A stretch of 64,000 nt of DNA, taken from Lineus longissimus (lineage: Eukaryota; Nemertea; Pilidiophora; Heteronemertea; Lineidae). Position 1 is the stretch's first letter. Every line of letters starts with the position of its first letter. The notes under the pieces were generated by a model. That model ran no database searches and had not been told where the DNA came from. It saw only the letters and a list, made by a program, of their open reading frames with translations. The translations under genes were made by a program, and so were the position numbers. The DNA is taken from the NCBI RefSeq assembly GCF_910592395.1, contig NC_088323.1, positions 8,620,001 to 8,684,000 of the forward strand, given 5' to 3'. Below are positions 11,111 through 21,414 of the stretch, one piece after another.

Positions 11111-12120
11111 TTCTGGTCATTGGTCATGCCGACTTACTGGCGGCTCATATCGATCATAAAGTCCTCATGCCTTACAGATGGTGGATCGGCATGGTCATGA
11201 CTGTCAGGAGTGATCTCATGAAAATAAAGTGGGGCCGTTTCGACTTGGGGCCGTTTTTGGTCAGGGGCACGATCAAGGCCGGATGCTGCCAATCTGCGCA
11301 CACGTTGATGAGGCTAAAAGGGGTATTGGGAAATGAGCATTCCTCCTTCCATTCCGACTGAATACCAGTTTTAGTTACACCCGCGTTCGCGGCCACAACC
11401 ATGGCAACAAGATAGAGTCTGCAGACCAGAATTCGCCACAAGACTGGTTTCTGCGTTTCGTTTCTGTGTTTCTGTGTTTCTGTTTCGTTTCTGTGTTTCT
11501 TGTTTTACAACTACCCCATTGCAACTCAAATAGTTGCAATCGCTCAATATTCCTTCTACTTGCGATTCATCAACAAGCTTCAACGGTAAATGACGTCGCA
11601 CAACCGGCCGTACATTGTAGAGTGATTTATTGCAATCCGTCTCATTGCCTTAAATCGCTAATTTTGAGATGGGTTTTGTCTTCAAAACCACAAGAAAGAA
11701 AAACAATAATAAATTGCAACTTGATTCATTGCAACTAACTACAACGAGCTGTTCAAACGAATCTCTAAGTGTACGGCGTGCATACCAGAGTTACACTCCG
11801 GACGCAGTGGACCGACCTCGTTCACCATAAAGAGACCCAATTAGGATGTCGCAATGGGCTACCCAGTGAGTCTAACCGCGGTAGGATCAGCGGACAATCG
11901 CGTCATGCTAACACTTGACATGACAAGACTTGATTACGTGATTACACCGACACCGTTTTGTAAAGTTAAATAAAATCAGCCTGTTTTCGTAAGTCGTCCT
12001 CCAAGATAATAAAAATGACGGTAAAATGCTTTTTTTCTTTTTTTTGTAAGTCCTCCCAACGAGTTGTTAAGTATAAAGTCCCACCCAGAAAAAAAAATCG
12101 ATGGTCTTTCCCAGCCACCG
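11111..12120. other. no gene beyond the repeat block
   Basis: Apart from the right half of the inverted repeat at 11447-11740, no gene, RNA or further repeat is recognised. A short T run occurs near 12030-12046. Confidence 0.45.
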
Positions 12121-12350
12121 TACAACACTATGCGCGAGCTTCGATGTAATGAAACCATCAACAGTACAATTTGAATTGAGGAATATGCTCGACTCGGCAA
12201 TGGAGCGTGGCCACTAAATGTGAAACTCGGACGATACAGTGAAATCGAACTGGAAAAATGACTATGTAGCTTTTGTACCAACGTGTCGCTGTTCGAATGC
12301 ACTGCGTAGAGTCAACTGAGGAACAAAATGTACACCTCCACTTCAAATTT
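12121..12350 (+). pseudogene. degraded exon-like block, left locus
   Basis: Strongly similar to the reverse complement of about 27440-28275 in the right locus. The shared reading includes MRELR at the start, EEYARLG, and SEIELEK after an indel. Here the frame has an early TGA (before IEEYARLG) and further stops after EIELEK; the right copy has a different indel and a MITE. Both copies are therefore broken as a single exon. Either this was an exon that decayed in both loci, or the conserved DNA is not translated as I read it. A GGGTGAATT donor-like site lies near 12348. Confidence 0.4.
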
Positions 12351-12467
12351 GGGTGAATTACAGTCGTCTGATCTTGACTTCGATTCAACTGATCAACTGG
12401 TAACATCTCACAGTTTCTCGTATTTCTTGCATTTTGAATACCTATGCCTTAGGCGTATATAATAAAG

Positions 12468-12672
12468 TCGTATTCCAAGTCATTGACTGCAATTGTGATA
12501 ACCACGTCGTTGCAGCCATCTTATGCACCGATCAACATTATAAAATCACTGTAAAAATGCAGATGGAATATCACTGTGAAAACGTTCGTCGATTAACGGA
12601 ACATATTACTATAGATCCATGCACTTCATTGGGACCAATGTTTACGAAAACGTCGCGTCTCGTCACGTTACA
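12468..12672 (+). CDS. conserved exon-like block, left locus
   Basis: Open frame between an AG acceptor (ATAATAAAG, ending 12467) and a consensus donor (ACA/GTAAGT at 12673). The peptide has VVFQVIDCNCDNHVV, then CTDQHYKI and EYHCENVRRL. The reverse complement of 27237-27338 carries the same start (VVFQAVDCNLDNHFVVSIVC) but lacks about 47 bp and goes out of frame. The family is not recognised. Its place between the PAN exon and the terminal exon in both loci suggests an internal exon of one gene. Cysteines and mixed charge fit an extracellular region, which is inference. Confidence 0.45.
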
Positions 12673-13111
12673 GTAAGTTCATCTCCGAGGTCGAATTACA
12701 GTTATCTATATATTCATGCACTTGATTGGGAACAACGTTTACATGACAAGTTGGATTGGGAGTCGGAACGAACCATGGCTCCGATTCAGCAGAATCTGCG
12801 GAAATATCCTAAAACTGCATGAGATCCTAATATCTACGCTCTGATACTTAATACAAGTATTCATTTCATATTTGAAAACAATATACAATAAATATTTGAA
12901 GTGTTCAATAAGTATCAACTTGTTCAATCCTCGATATTTATCATTTCCACTGTTTAAGGGTGTTTCTGCCTTGTTTCCCCAAATTCCGCATTTTTCGTAG
13001 ATTCTGCTTAATTGCCATGGCTGACGTGATATATGATGCGGAGCGCAACCGCTCTATTATACATAGTATCCCAAACAGGCATTTTGTGTTGAATAAAAAT
13101 TGGTTTATATA
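12673..13111 (+). other. intron-like and exon-upstream sequence, left locus
   Basis: Just after the donor, 12700-12740 partly repeats the preceding exon end (CATGCACTTGATTGGGAACA versus CATGCACTTCATTGGGACCA), a small internal duplication. Around 13000-13060, AATTGCCATGGC and GGAGCGCAACC match the right locus near 25795-25830. A short coding-like reading (DVIYDAERNRSIIHSI) starts at the ATG near 13018, but the right copy does not keep the frame well. Confidence 0.35.
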
Positions 13112-13452
13112 GATGGATATCTGCTGACGTCAAGGCTAATTTGTAAACATCATGCGCGCGTACTCTCGTCTCTCTTCAACATAGTTTTAATGAAGAAAAG
13201 TTGCGACAAACCTTCGTCCAGTTGAGATTTCTCTCGATAACATGCAAAATCGTATCCGAATTTTATTCTAAAATATCATGCAAGTCACGAGATAGGCGAG
13301 AGAAAATCCTCGATTCCAAGTGAACACAACAACGATCGTGGACGGTGACATTGTTACGTCACGCCATCCCCTCTGTTGAGATACGAGTATGCGGGCGCAG
13401 CCAACAGTAATGACGTCAGAATGACGTCATTTTGTAAACAAAGATATCCATC
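13112..13452. mobile_element. TA-flanked MITE in the left locus
   Basis: Left end GATGGATATCT and right end AGATATCCATC are exact inverted repeats, and TA flanks both sides (13110-13111 and 13453-13454). Inside, GACGTCA and TGTAAAC motifs recur near both ends. The right locus reads straight through this point (GATATAATCAAGATGCG), giving a natural empty site. This is a Tc1/mariner-style non-autonomous insertion just 5' of a predicted exon. Confidence 0.8.
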
Positions 13453-13455
13453 TAT

Positions 13456-13533
13456 AAGCAAGATGCGTGCATTACTTATCACTATTGTCTAATTTACTAT
13501 CAAGAAAGAGGGGCAGCCTACCACCTCCAACAT
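13456..13533 (+). CDS. small exon before the terminal exon, left locus
   Basis: Reads KQDACITYHYCLIYYQERG and continues to AYHLQH, then a GTAATG donor at 13534. The right copy (25667-25753) reads MGRYNQDACIITDDCLLKSK and on to FHLSH with a GTAATA donor, 29 codons in phase 0. In the left copy the corresponding start codon position is ATT, and the MITE at 13112-13452 separates it from upstream DNA. The exon assignment rests on matching donors in both paralogs and on phase agreement with the terminal exon after a 99-bp intron. Confidence 0.4.
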
Positions 13534-13632
13534 GTAATGTATTAACTTTAGAACATATACATCCTTTCATACCCGAACGCTACATTCAAAGATGTCATAT
13601 CTTAACTTTCAACCAAAACGCCGAACAAGCAG

Positions 13633-14733
13633 AGGGGCAACTATCGGTCGTACTGCGATGTAAGGATCTATGGCCAATTCCCACCGTGGGCGGCATCGGT
13701 CTTTTACCACACGAAGTTAAGGGTCATAGTTACGGTGTCCCTTTTTTTTTACAATTTGACCCCTCATCGTAATGTCTACGTCTTCAGCCAGGACAGTATG
13801 AGCGGAGAATTTAGAATGATATCTAATTTTCATTTCAACGAACTCACATACATTGCTGGCGAATTTGGCAATGATGTCATAGGTGTAAGCACTAATTTTG
13901 GACGGAAGTCTGCCTATGAACAGTTTCGAGCATTTCGATTCGATTTAAATGGAAATTTTAATTGCCGAGAATTGATTCTACCGTATGATGAACTTAAGAA
14001 AAGCCTCGGTCCAAGAAATTCAACGTTCGATTATTTCAAAATGGTTTCATGCGGTGAGAATGCTTTCTTAGAGATGACCTATCGCAAATCTCGGAAGCAC
14101 AAAAATAGGGAAAAAACCCTATACATATCTTGGTTAGATTGGTATAAAATAGTAGACGTAGGGTTCGTTCTCAAACTTCAGTATGTTAAAAGCCTAAAAG
14201 GGCTGCGCTACTCTCTTATGTCTGAAGTTGACAGACTTAATTCATATAATATGGATAACATCATTTTGGAGGATGTACAATGTGATTTAAACGGCTATCT
14301 CTATATATCATCAGCCAGAACACACTCCATCACCATCTTAGAAAAACCCTACGAGTATAATACATCCACTTCGATTATCTTTAGTGGTGATTTGTTCAGA
14401 AAAGTTGGAGAATCCGCAAGTGTGTCTCTGCTCGGATCTTATAACACCGCACTCGAAGTTCATCGGTCGCCGTTTGGCCACATGAATTCATTGCAGGATG
14501 CTAAGACGGGCTACACGATGAATTCTAAGAATCATGCTCTGTTTCTGTTCAGGCTATATTTGGGGCCATGCCTGGATGAAACAGAGGTGGAAGCTAGAAC
14601 TACGTTATTGATGACCTTACGTGACCCTTATATCACAAATTATTGGTTAATTGTTGGTGCGAATGAAATGTTATTTGCCTGGCCCAAATTTGGTACTGGT
14701 AAGCAAATGACTGCAAAGATATTTACTCTGTAA
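13633..14733 (+). CDS. terminal exon, unknown beta-rich protein, left paralog
   Basis: 367 codons, open from an AG acceptor (AACAAGCAG, ending 13632) to TAA. There is no ATG at the 5' end of the open frame, so this is an exon rather than a complete gene. The paralog at 24498-25583 is roughly two-thirds identical by eye, with only small in-frame length differences. Shared blocks are HRNVYVFSQD, DDVIGVST/NDVIGVST, FRAFRFDLNGN, CRELILPYDELKKSLGP, YFKMVSCGEN, SWLDWYKIV, CDLNGYLY, ILEKPYEYN, LFLF...GPCL, TLLMTL and AWPK.G.GK. Short strands ending in turns with D/N/G recur at intervals, as in beta-propellers, but no catalytic motif or transmembrane segment is evident. Family not recognised. Preserved frame with many conservative changes suggests selection on protein. 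Confidence 0.7.
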   Translation, partial: RGNYRSYCDVRIYGQFPPWAASVFYHTKLRVIVTVSLFFYNLTPHRNVYVFSQDSMSGEFRMISNFHFNELTYIAGEFGNDVIGVSTNFGRKSAYEQFRAFRFDLNGNFNCRELILPYDELKKSLGPRNSTFDYFKMVSCGENAFLEMTYRKSRKHKNREKTLYISWLDWYKIVDVGFVLKLQYVKSLKGLRYSLMSEVDRLNSYNMDNIILEDVQCDLNGYLYISSARTHSITILEKPYEYNTSTSIIFSGDLFRKVGESASVSLLGSYNTALEVHRSPFGHMNSLQDAKTGYTMNSKNHALFLFRLYLGPCLDETEVEARTTLLMTLRDPYITNYWLIVGANEMLFAWPKFGTGKQMTAKIFTL

Positions 14734-17700
14734 AAAAAGCAAAAAAGTACCCGGGCTGGCTTATATTGTTATTACAGCACATGTAGAACTGCACGAACAA
14801 ATATCCCATCAGCTGATTATCGGTAAGAAACAATGGTGAGGCGGATACGGCACGGCACGGCACGGCATATCTCTGAATGCTATATTTCAGCCTGTTACTG
14901 GGTGTTATAATTCATTACTAATATTTATTTTTGTGAACTTGAACAGCGGGATCTTTGTCTAAATCTTTATAGCTTAACCATATCGAAATAGTCATCGTAT
15001 AGCATTCCACTGTCCACCGTAAGGCATGACTGTGTAACATAAAGAAAAACAGTGATCTTTTGACAGATATGATGTACATGTCCGTGGCTTACATGTTGCC
15101 ACTAAAAACTGTAATAAATGTGTTCACAAATATTAACAGTAAAGTTTACACAGCTGTGGCAGCCGGTGTCATAATCGGCTTTTTTACAGCATAATTGAGC
15201 ATTCGTTAGACTAATCTGGTCCCAAGGATAAGTAATCTAGTGTTGTGCAACTCTCTTTTGGTAAATGTGATGTGGTTACATTCCTGAGTACAACTGCTCT
15301 TTGGCTATAACGATATAAATAACACTATGAGCAAGTCGAGGACAGACTCTTATTTGAAAGACGGTTGCCGTCTTTGAGGGATCATCTTTGAAATGAGAGT
15401 CTGTCATCCACATGGTCAATATAATTTAATTCAATTTAATTCATCAGAATTCTTGAGCACCAGTACAAGAGACATAAGATTTACAACCGAATAAATGTAA
15501 AAAAAATAAAAAACAGTCAATGGAACACAATGATGCACTCAATGGGGACGCCCAGAGGGGTCATCCATAATAAATGGGTCTCCTGAAAATTATACATAAT
15601 ATGTAAAGTGCTAGCTCTAGTAAACTCACACAACTGTTTGACATGGGGGTGCTCGCTAACCTTCTGACATGTTTTAGCCAGTGCATTGGGGGAGTCCCCA
15701 AACCCCCGTCCTTCTTACACGTTGACCAAATGAGGTGGGGATACTTTTTTGGGGAGATACCCTGTAGTACAGAGTGAAACCGAACATTCACCGACACCAA
15801 ACAATCAATTTCAGAACAAATAAAATGATTTTAGTGCACTGATGGTAGTTTACAGATTTATTGACAAATGCAGAAAGTTATCCACTCGCTGGTAAAAGTT
15901 GTGTTTATCTTCGTGAGGAGAGAAATTGCCTGTTTGTTAATAAAAATAACCATCTGCTTTAACATGCTACATTGTAGCTGCCCGGTAAGTGTGGAAATGA
16001 ACACGTTATTGTTTGTTTATTTTGGAACAGAACGAATTTGTAAAAAAACATGAAATATTGTCGATAAATGTGATAATGATTTCAATAATTTGGCTTTTGA
16101 TTGGTTTATCTTCTATTAAGATAAATCAAACAGATGTAAACTTCGGGGCAAGTATACCGACATTGACCTTTTTCGTCTCGTCTTGTGCCGAAGTTTTTCT
16201 TCCCCTTTTTTGGAATTTCCCTCCACGTCTTTATAAAGACGTCAAAGAATGAATGCACGGGTGGGAGCGACGGTAGCGATGTACGAAATCACGAAATTAC
16301 CGGAACCACAATTGTCATGGATCAAACAAAAATTCAGATTCACGGACAAATTGATAAGAAATGAATTTTGTTAACATTTATGTACATAAATACGTAACCA
16401 TTAAACTCACACCTGTTGCGTGAGTTATAAAATCAAATAATCAATCAATGTATCCCTATATCGACCTGCAATGTTTTGAGATCGCTTAATCACTCACCGA
16501 AACCCTCGACATTTTCCGCCTCAGAACTTACTTTTGGCACCAGCAAGAAGCCTCGATTTTGGACCAATCAGAACAACGATCTCAGCAACTGTAGTAGTAT
16601 CCGATTCTGAGCGACATTACGAGTTGAAATATCCACGACAATACGATTTAAAGTTGTAATTATTTCATGTTTTTCCCATGGCGCTGGGGAAACAGGTAGC
16701 CAGATGAACAGTACTTTACAATATGTGGAATTAAAGCTAGTTTTCGTCTTGGCTTTCCCAGAAGAATGAATTTCTACTTACAACACTGTGCCTACAAAAC
16801 GGATTCTAAAAATACCCCAACAATTGCATTGGTTGGACCGTTGTCAAAACAGGCTACGAGGTTGGACAACGTGCGATCGGCGTTGACCTTTGCCCTCTTT
16901 AGATTTTCATATCAGCGCTGTGATTGGGGCACGAGCTGAGAGCATGCCGAGAAAACAATGGAAAAATCGATGGAATCCGTCATGGGTTTGTGGAGCTCGA
17001 TATAGCGGTGACGTATACGCATGGGAGTCGGGGTGATGAAACCCTAAAGGATAGGAAAGAAGTTGAAGACGCAAGTGTGTCACAGCACTGTCGCTGGCCA
17101 TGAGAAACATACAGTGCCGTGACTAGATTGCTCCTTCAAACCCTTTCAACGTGATTGACACCAATATTGAACTTATAAAACATAACACTAATAGTAGTCA
17201 CGTAGAGATTTAAAATCGACAGTTAGCACATCTTCAAAGCCCAACTCAAGCGCACGCATTGTCCGGGTCAAAAGCACCCCGCCAATAGCTCATTGTAGGA
17301 AGCACCGATCGACGAATCGCCTGAACAAGACTCGCCGTACAACACGCGCGCACGTGTAGGGCGTTCCAGCTGTAAGTTAAACGATTAAAAAAAGACGGGC
17401 AAATAGTTTCCGTCCGAAAAGAACTGCGGCTGCAAATAAAAATGGGCCCACCTGTCCTTTCTTTAAAAAGTAAATACTATTCGTTGTGTCAAAATCAATT
17501 ATACTGGAAAAAACATTTGAACAAAAACGACAAGTCGGACATTTCCCGCCTGTAGGAAAGTGGCGCCATCTTAGGGGCTAAAGCATCTCCTTGGAATCCA
17601 GTTGGTCCTTATTTTTGCCTATTTTTTCTTCTTCGCCGATTTACTCCTTGAAATCTATCACTACAGGTCTTATTATCTTGCATGGCCTAGTTAAATGTGT

Positions 17701-18895
17701 ATCTAGTTTTCTCTCCCGTCAGATTTATTTGGTAAAAAATCGCTTGTTTTTTCAGTTTATTTCGTGGATATTTTGGGTAGTGTCCGTTTACTCGATAACT
17801 GCTTTTGAAATCAAATAAAAGGTTTTTAAGGTATTTGATATGAATTAATATTACTATTTGTCGAGTAAGATTGTCGTTGGACGTTGATTGTTAAACAGTT
17901 ATGCGGAAAGACGGAAATATGTCAAAATTGTTGAGAGTATATTCGCGTCATGAATTATAACATTTCCCTTTGAGAATGCCGAATTGTAAAATAGAACGTG
18001 ATTGACAAACCTGGTGTTTTCCGCCAAAACTCATGTGTGCACGTTTTTTATGTTCATAGTAATTTATTCAATATTTTTGAGTATAATTTCGACGTTTTCT
18101 TATAGAGTATCGCGTCATTGATTTTCGTATGTGCGGACCGCCTTCTTAGTTTTCAAGGCGGTAAAATTTGAATCGAAAGCTGAAAGCTGAATATTGAAAC
18201 GACTACGGTAGAATTTTGGTCAATAAGATTGCTTTTATTTTTAATGACAAATATACCTTCGTCATCCCCATCTTTTAAATTATGTATCCAATCTTTTGAG
18301 AGAAGAGAAGATCAAGTCCGTCAAGGTGTTTTTGACAGTTTTCATGTTGAAATCTCGCTGTTTACATTTTCTGGTTCGTCCATCATTTTGTATGTCATAT
18401 GACCTCGAGCTTTTTCATGGGTTAGTTCAATACCTTGCGAATGGCAATTCGCTAAGGCGGTGTGCAAAAAGTGTATCAAGCTTTAAAACAGTATCTTATT
18501 TTCAGTGGCCTGTGGTCTAACAAATCCAATTGTGAACCTGAGGCCGATAGGCTTGTTCAATCAAGTTAAGAGCTGACCAAAAACTCGAAAAGAGGACGCA
18601 TCAACCTAGGATTTTGTTTTCTTATCGAACACCCGCCGCACTGTTGACTTTCTTAACAATAGCCTTATTGTGAGAAGAGAAGGTCAGGTCGCTGCTAACT
18701 ACAACACCAGGGTCCCTGACTTCGGTCACCTTCGCCAAAACGTTGCCATCGATGTTGTAATAGTAAACATGGGATTAACCTTTCTGGTGAAACTCACTGC
18801 TTGACATTTATGATATTAACGAGAGAGGATTGATCGAAAGGAACAGTTAGACCACGAAACTTGTTTTCGCAATACAACGCTATAGTTGGATTTTG
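14734..18895. other. intergenic, no gene recognised
   Basis: About 4.1 kb with scattered short ORFs only. CGGCACGGCACGGCA (14848-14866) is a mini-tandem. GTCGAGGACAGACTC and ATTTGAAAGACGG at 15337-15363 match 24229-24258 in the same orientation (dispersed repeat). TTGGACCGTTGTCAAAACAGG (16835-16855) is half of the palindrome at 19585-19638. The right locus has only about 0.4 kb between its stop codon and the matching 3' block, so most of this stretch is extra to the left arm. Confidence 0.45.
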
Positions 18896-18936
18896 AAATT
18901 GAAAGAATGCGTTATTCGGAGGTTTCAGCTTGCATC
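18896..18936 (+). repeat. 3' homology block of the inverted duplication
   Basis: 41 bp starting AAATTGAAAGAATGCGTTAT are identical to the reverse complement of 24100-24140, with weaker similarity on both sides. It lies downstream of the terminal exon in both loci, in the order expected of an inverted duplication. Confidence 0.7.
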
Positions 18937-18989
18937 GTCTTTGTTGTCAAAATTTTCGCTTTGATTCATCGTGATTCATTGAAGCAAAT

Positions 18990-19505
18990 CTAAGAAATGC
19001 AAGAAGGGGGGGGGGGGGGCGAACTGTGTGTTTTTATAGTTACAGTCTGAGTGAATTTATGGCTATAGTATCCAGCTTTTGCAGGTTGCTGGTCATTCAA
19101 ACAGAAAATGATGTTATTCGCAGGTGATATCATTCAAACATAAATAATCACACTGATCGCACTAGCAGTTGATTAAGTCAACGGAAGGGGTAACGGGTGA
19201 TTGCATAACAGGTCATCACCCCTTATATCCCAGTGCAACAACCTCCGAACGACATTGAGACATATCTTCAAACGGAATTTTAGTGGGTGTAAAATCGTGA
19301 ATGTCGAAGGATAGGATGTCCCGGTAAAGGATTATTTTGTGCGCTTTAATCTCTGAGTTATTGACGTTCAGGACCTGCATAAATCCATATGATATATTCC
19401 ATCAGAATATGGCAAGGGGGCAATTTTACAGGGGGTCATTTTACTGGGGGCGGCAATTTTTCTGGGGGGTAATGTCGGGAGGCAATTGATGGGGGGGGGG
19501 GGGAT
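18990..19505. repeat. G-run and degenerate G-rich repeats
   Basis: A G run occurs at about 19006-19018. From 19410 to 19502 short units of the type GGGGGCAATTTTACAGGGGG recur with G runs of 5-14. Potential quadruplex-forming DNA, no gene. Confidence 0.7.
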
Positions 19506-19584
19506 TGTCCTACAACCCCTCTGAATATAGTCCCCAAAACGAGAGGTCAAACTTCGAGAGGTCGTGAAAATGATCAGCTTGTTG

Positions 19585-19638
19585 CCTGTTTTGGCAACTG
19601 TCCAACGAATGCATTAGTTGGACCGTTGCCAAAACAGG
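19585..19638. repeat. 54-bp palindrome followed by TAC microsatellite
   Basis: CCTGTTTTGGCAACTGTCCA pairs with the opposite half ending GTTGCCAAAACAGG; 14 bp at the ends are perfect and the middle is nearly so. A (TAC)n array follows at about 19667-19698. A half copy sits at 16835-16855. Confidence 0.75.
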
Positions 19639-19699
19639 CTGTCGGATACTAATGCAGTTGCCAACTACTACTACTACTACTACTACTACGACTACTACT

Positions 19700-21061
19700 G
19701 CACATCTCAAAACATTGCAGGTCAAGATGACATGCAATGGAGCTGAGGTCTCACTAGCCGGTGCGGAGGCCAGGCCTACCTGCCTCCAAAAATGACGCAA
19801 TATCCTTTCATGCATAACCCTGTTCCAGCGGCTGTAGACCTGGCAGTATCTCACTTTCACACAAACCTATACATTTCTGCACAGCTTGTCACTTGTAGAG
19901 TACATCTGGCCAAGTTTTAATGTCGTCTCGACATACAGTCATGCATAGACTGATGTAGCACAATGCATGAGACACCCTGTATGTCAACACAAATTTGAAA
20001 AAGTTCACCTTTATGCCTTTAATATTCAAGATTAACAAGGATGGTGAAAAAAATTTTCATACACATCTACTCATCACCTTGAGAAAGCCAAATGACAACT
20101 CTTTCAATCTTTTTTATAAATATAGGCTGTCGTTGCGGCTTTTGTTTGAGTTTATTGCCCTCGACCTTTTACGTTGAGAACATGTGCAATCTCACAGGAA
20201 CCAGTCTATGTCAACATCCTGTTGAGCTATAAATAGCATGCGGGGCCTACTCACTGCGTAAGTGCACAGAGGAAACTGGTATTTTCCTCAATTAATCGTC
20301 AGAGCTAGCCGTTCACTAAATACATCGAAATTGCATTTGAAAAAGTAGCAATAGAGATAAAGTAGGCCCATCTGTATCCATGGTAATCACTCGAGATTGA
20401 AGAACTGGTTTTTTTGGGAGGGTACAATCCGGACCTGATCACCACTGGTTAGTCAGACCTGAAAGGGCAAATGTCGTCCTTGGTGCACCTCGAGTGTCCA
20501 AGGTTGAAAATAATATGATTGTGTTCTTCAAATCACGTAATCTCTTGCCGAAGATTTTCTCTATTTCCCTTTAAAATGTTTATCAATATGGATTTAATAC
20601 AGCAAAATTATCGCTCTTTGTGGTTGGGATGACGATAGATGACCAGCTGCTTTATCGCACCATGTTGGCGGAACATGAACTTACGTAGTTACGCCTCGTG
20701 TACAATTCGTGTTCAGCAAAACGCACGCCTACCGCACGTCGGACACAAGTTTTTAATCGGCGCAAATTTCAAGCTGCGTGCACATCATTTTTAAGGATCC
20801 TTAAGGTGAACACCGTTCATAATTACTGGCGATCCAGGAAAATATAAATGTCGTGGTTCACGGTGCCGTAGTTAATTATCATGTGTACGAATTTGCTTTA
20901 AATTTGGTTTTAAGGTACATGTACATGCACATGTCAGTCTACAGCTTTGTTGAAATTTCCTTTCAGTCTGAATTAAAACAATTGGACATTTTCGAATTTC
21001 AAATATTTAACTTTTAACAGCACCCAGAATCATCCTGGGTGCACTTAAGGTCCATTTTTTT
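19700..21061. other. no gene recognised
   Basis: No motif-bearing ORF, RNA gene or long repeat seen. ATGTACATGCACATGT-like short palindromes occur near 20915. Confidence 0.45.
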
Positions 21062-21205
21062 CCTCATTTCAACAACTGCCCTGAAAGTATAAAGTCCTCA
21101 TCATGCTGTTCTCGCTCAGTCAGTTCTAGTACGTTAAGGCTCACTGGAATTCCATGGACGGGAGGCGAGGTTGATTGAATCAAGGCTATGCAATCCGATG
21201 ATTAT
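21062..21205 (+). repeat. direct repeat unit, partner at 23770-23900
   Basis: CCTCATTTCAACAA, AGTCAG(T/C)TCTAGTA, GGTTGATT and CAAGGCTATG/CCAGGCTATG occur in the same order near 23770-23900. The RTE-like LINE and the TTAA MITE lie between the two copies. Confidence 0.6.
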
Positions 21206-21414
21206 ACTGTCGAAAGGTATCGAAAACTGACGAAAGGTCTCGGAATTCAAGAACTCGAGACTTTACGAGAGGCATCGCCACTGAGCGTGTCATCCAGTTA
21301 GGCGTCCCTGCACTTTACGAATGATTTACGAGAGATTTCGTGACCGATGCAGATTTCGAGAGTTTTCCGAGAGAAAAACGAGAGTTGGTGTTCGTAGTGT
21401 AATGGTGACGGTCA

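Larger units (their letters stand above)
10210..11740. repeat. inverted repeat pair with GTTGCAATGAATC motif
   Basis: The left block (about 10210-10350) has GTTGCAATGAATCG, a GGGTAGTTGTAAAACAAGAA segment and an array of AAACACAG/AAACGCAG units. The right block (about 11447-11740) holds the same elements in reverse complement and an extra 150 bp or so between the GTTGCAAT parts. The arrangement suggests a transposon or fold-back element with internally repetitive TIRs. Apparent ORFs over the AAACACAG arrays (QETQKRNRNT-type peptides) are repeat translation, not genes. Confidence 0.6.

Noticed and set aside
13467-13772. 101-codon ORF with a non-ATG start overlapping the terminal exon
   Set aside because: It is a different frame from the conserved exon; its counterpart in the right locus has a stop after SVVPW, so the frame is not conserved, whereas the terminal-exon frame is.
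16907-17110. Short - strand ORF with PLYRAP and FHRFFH segments
   Set aside because: No domain, no paralog in the right arm, no splice support.
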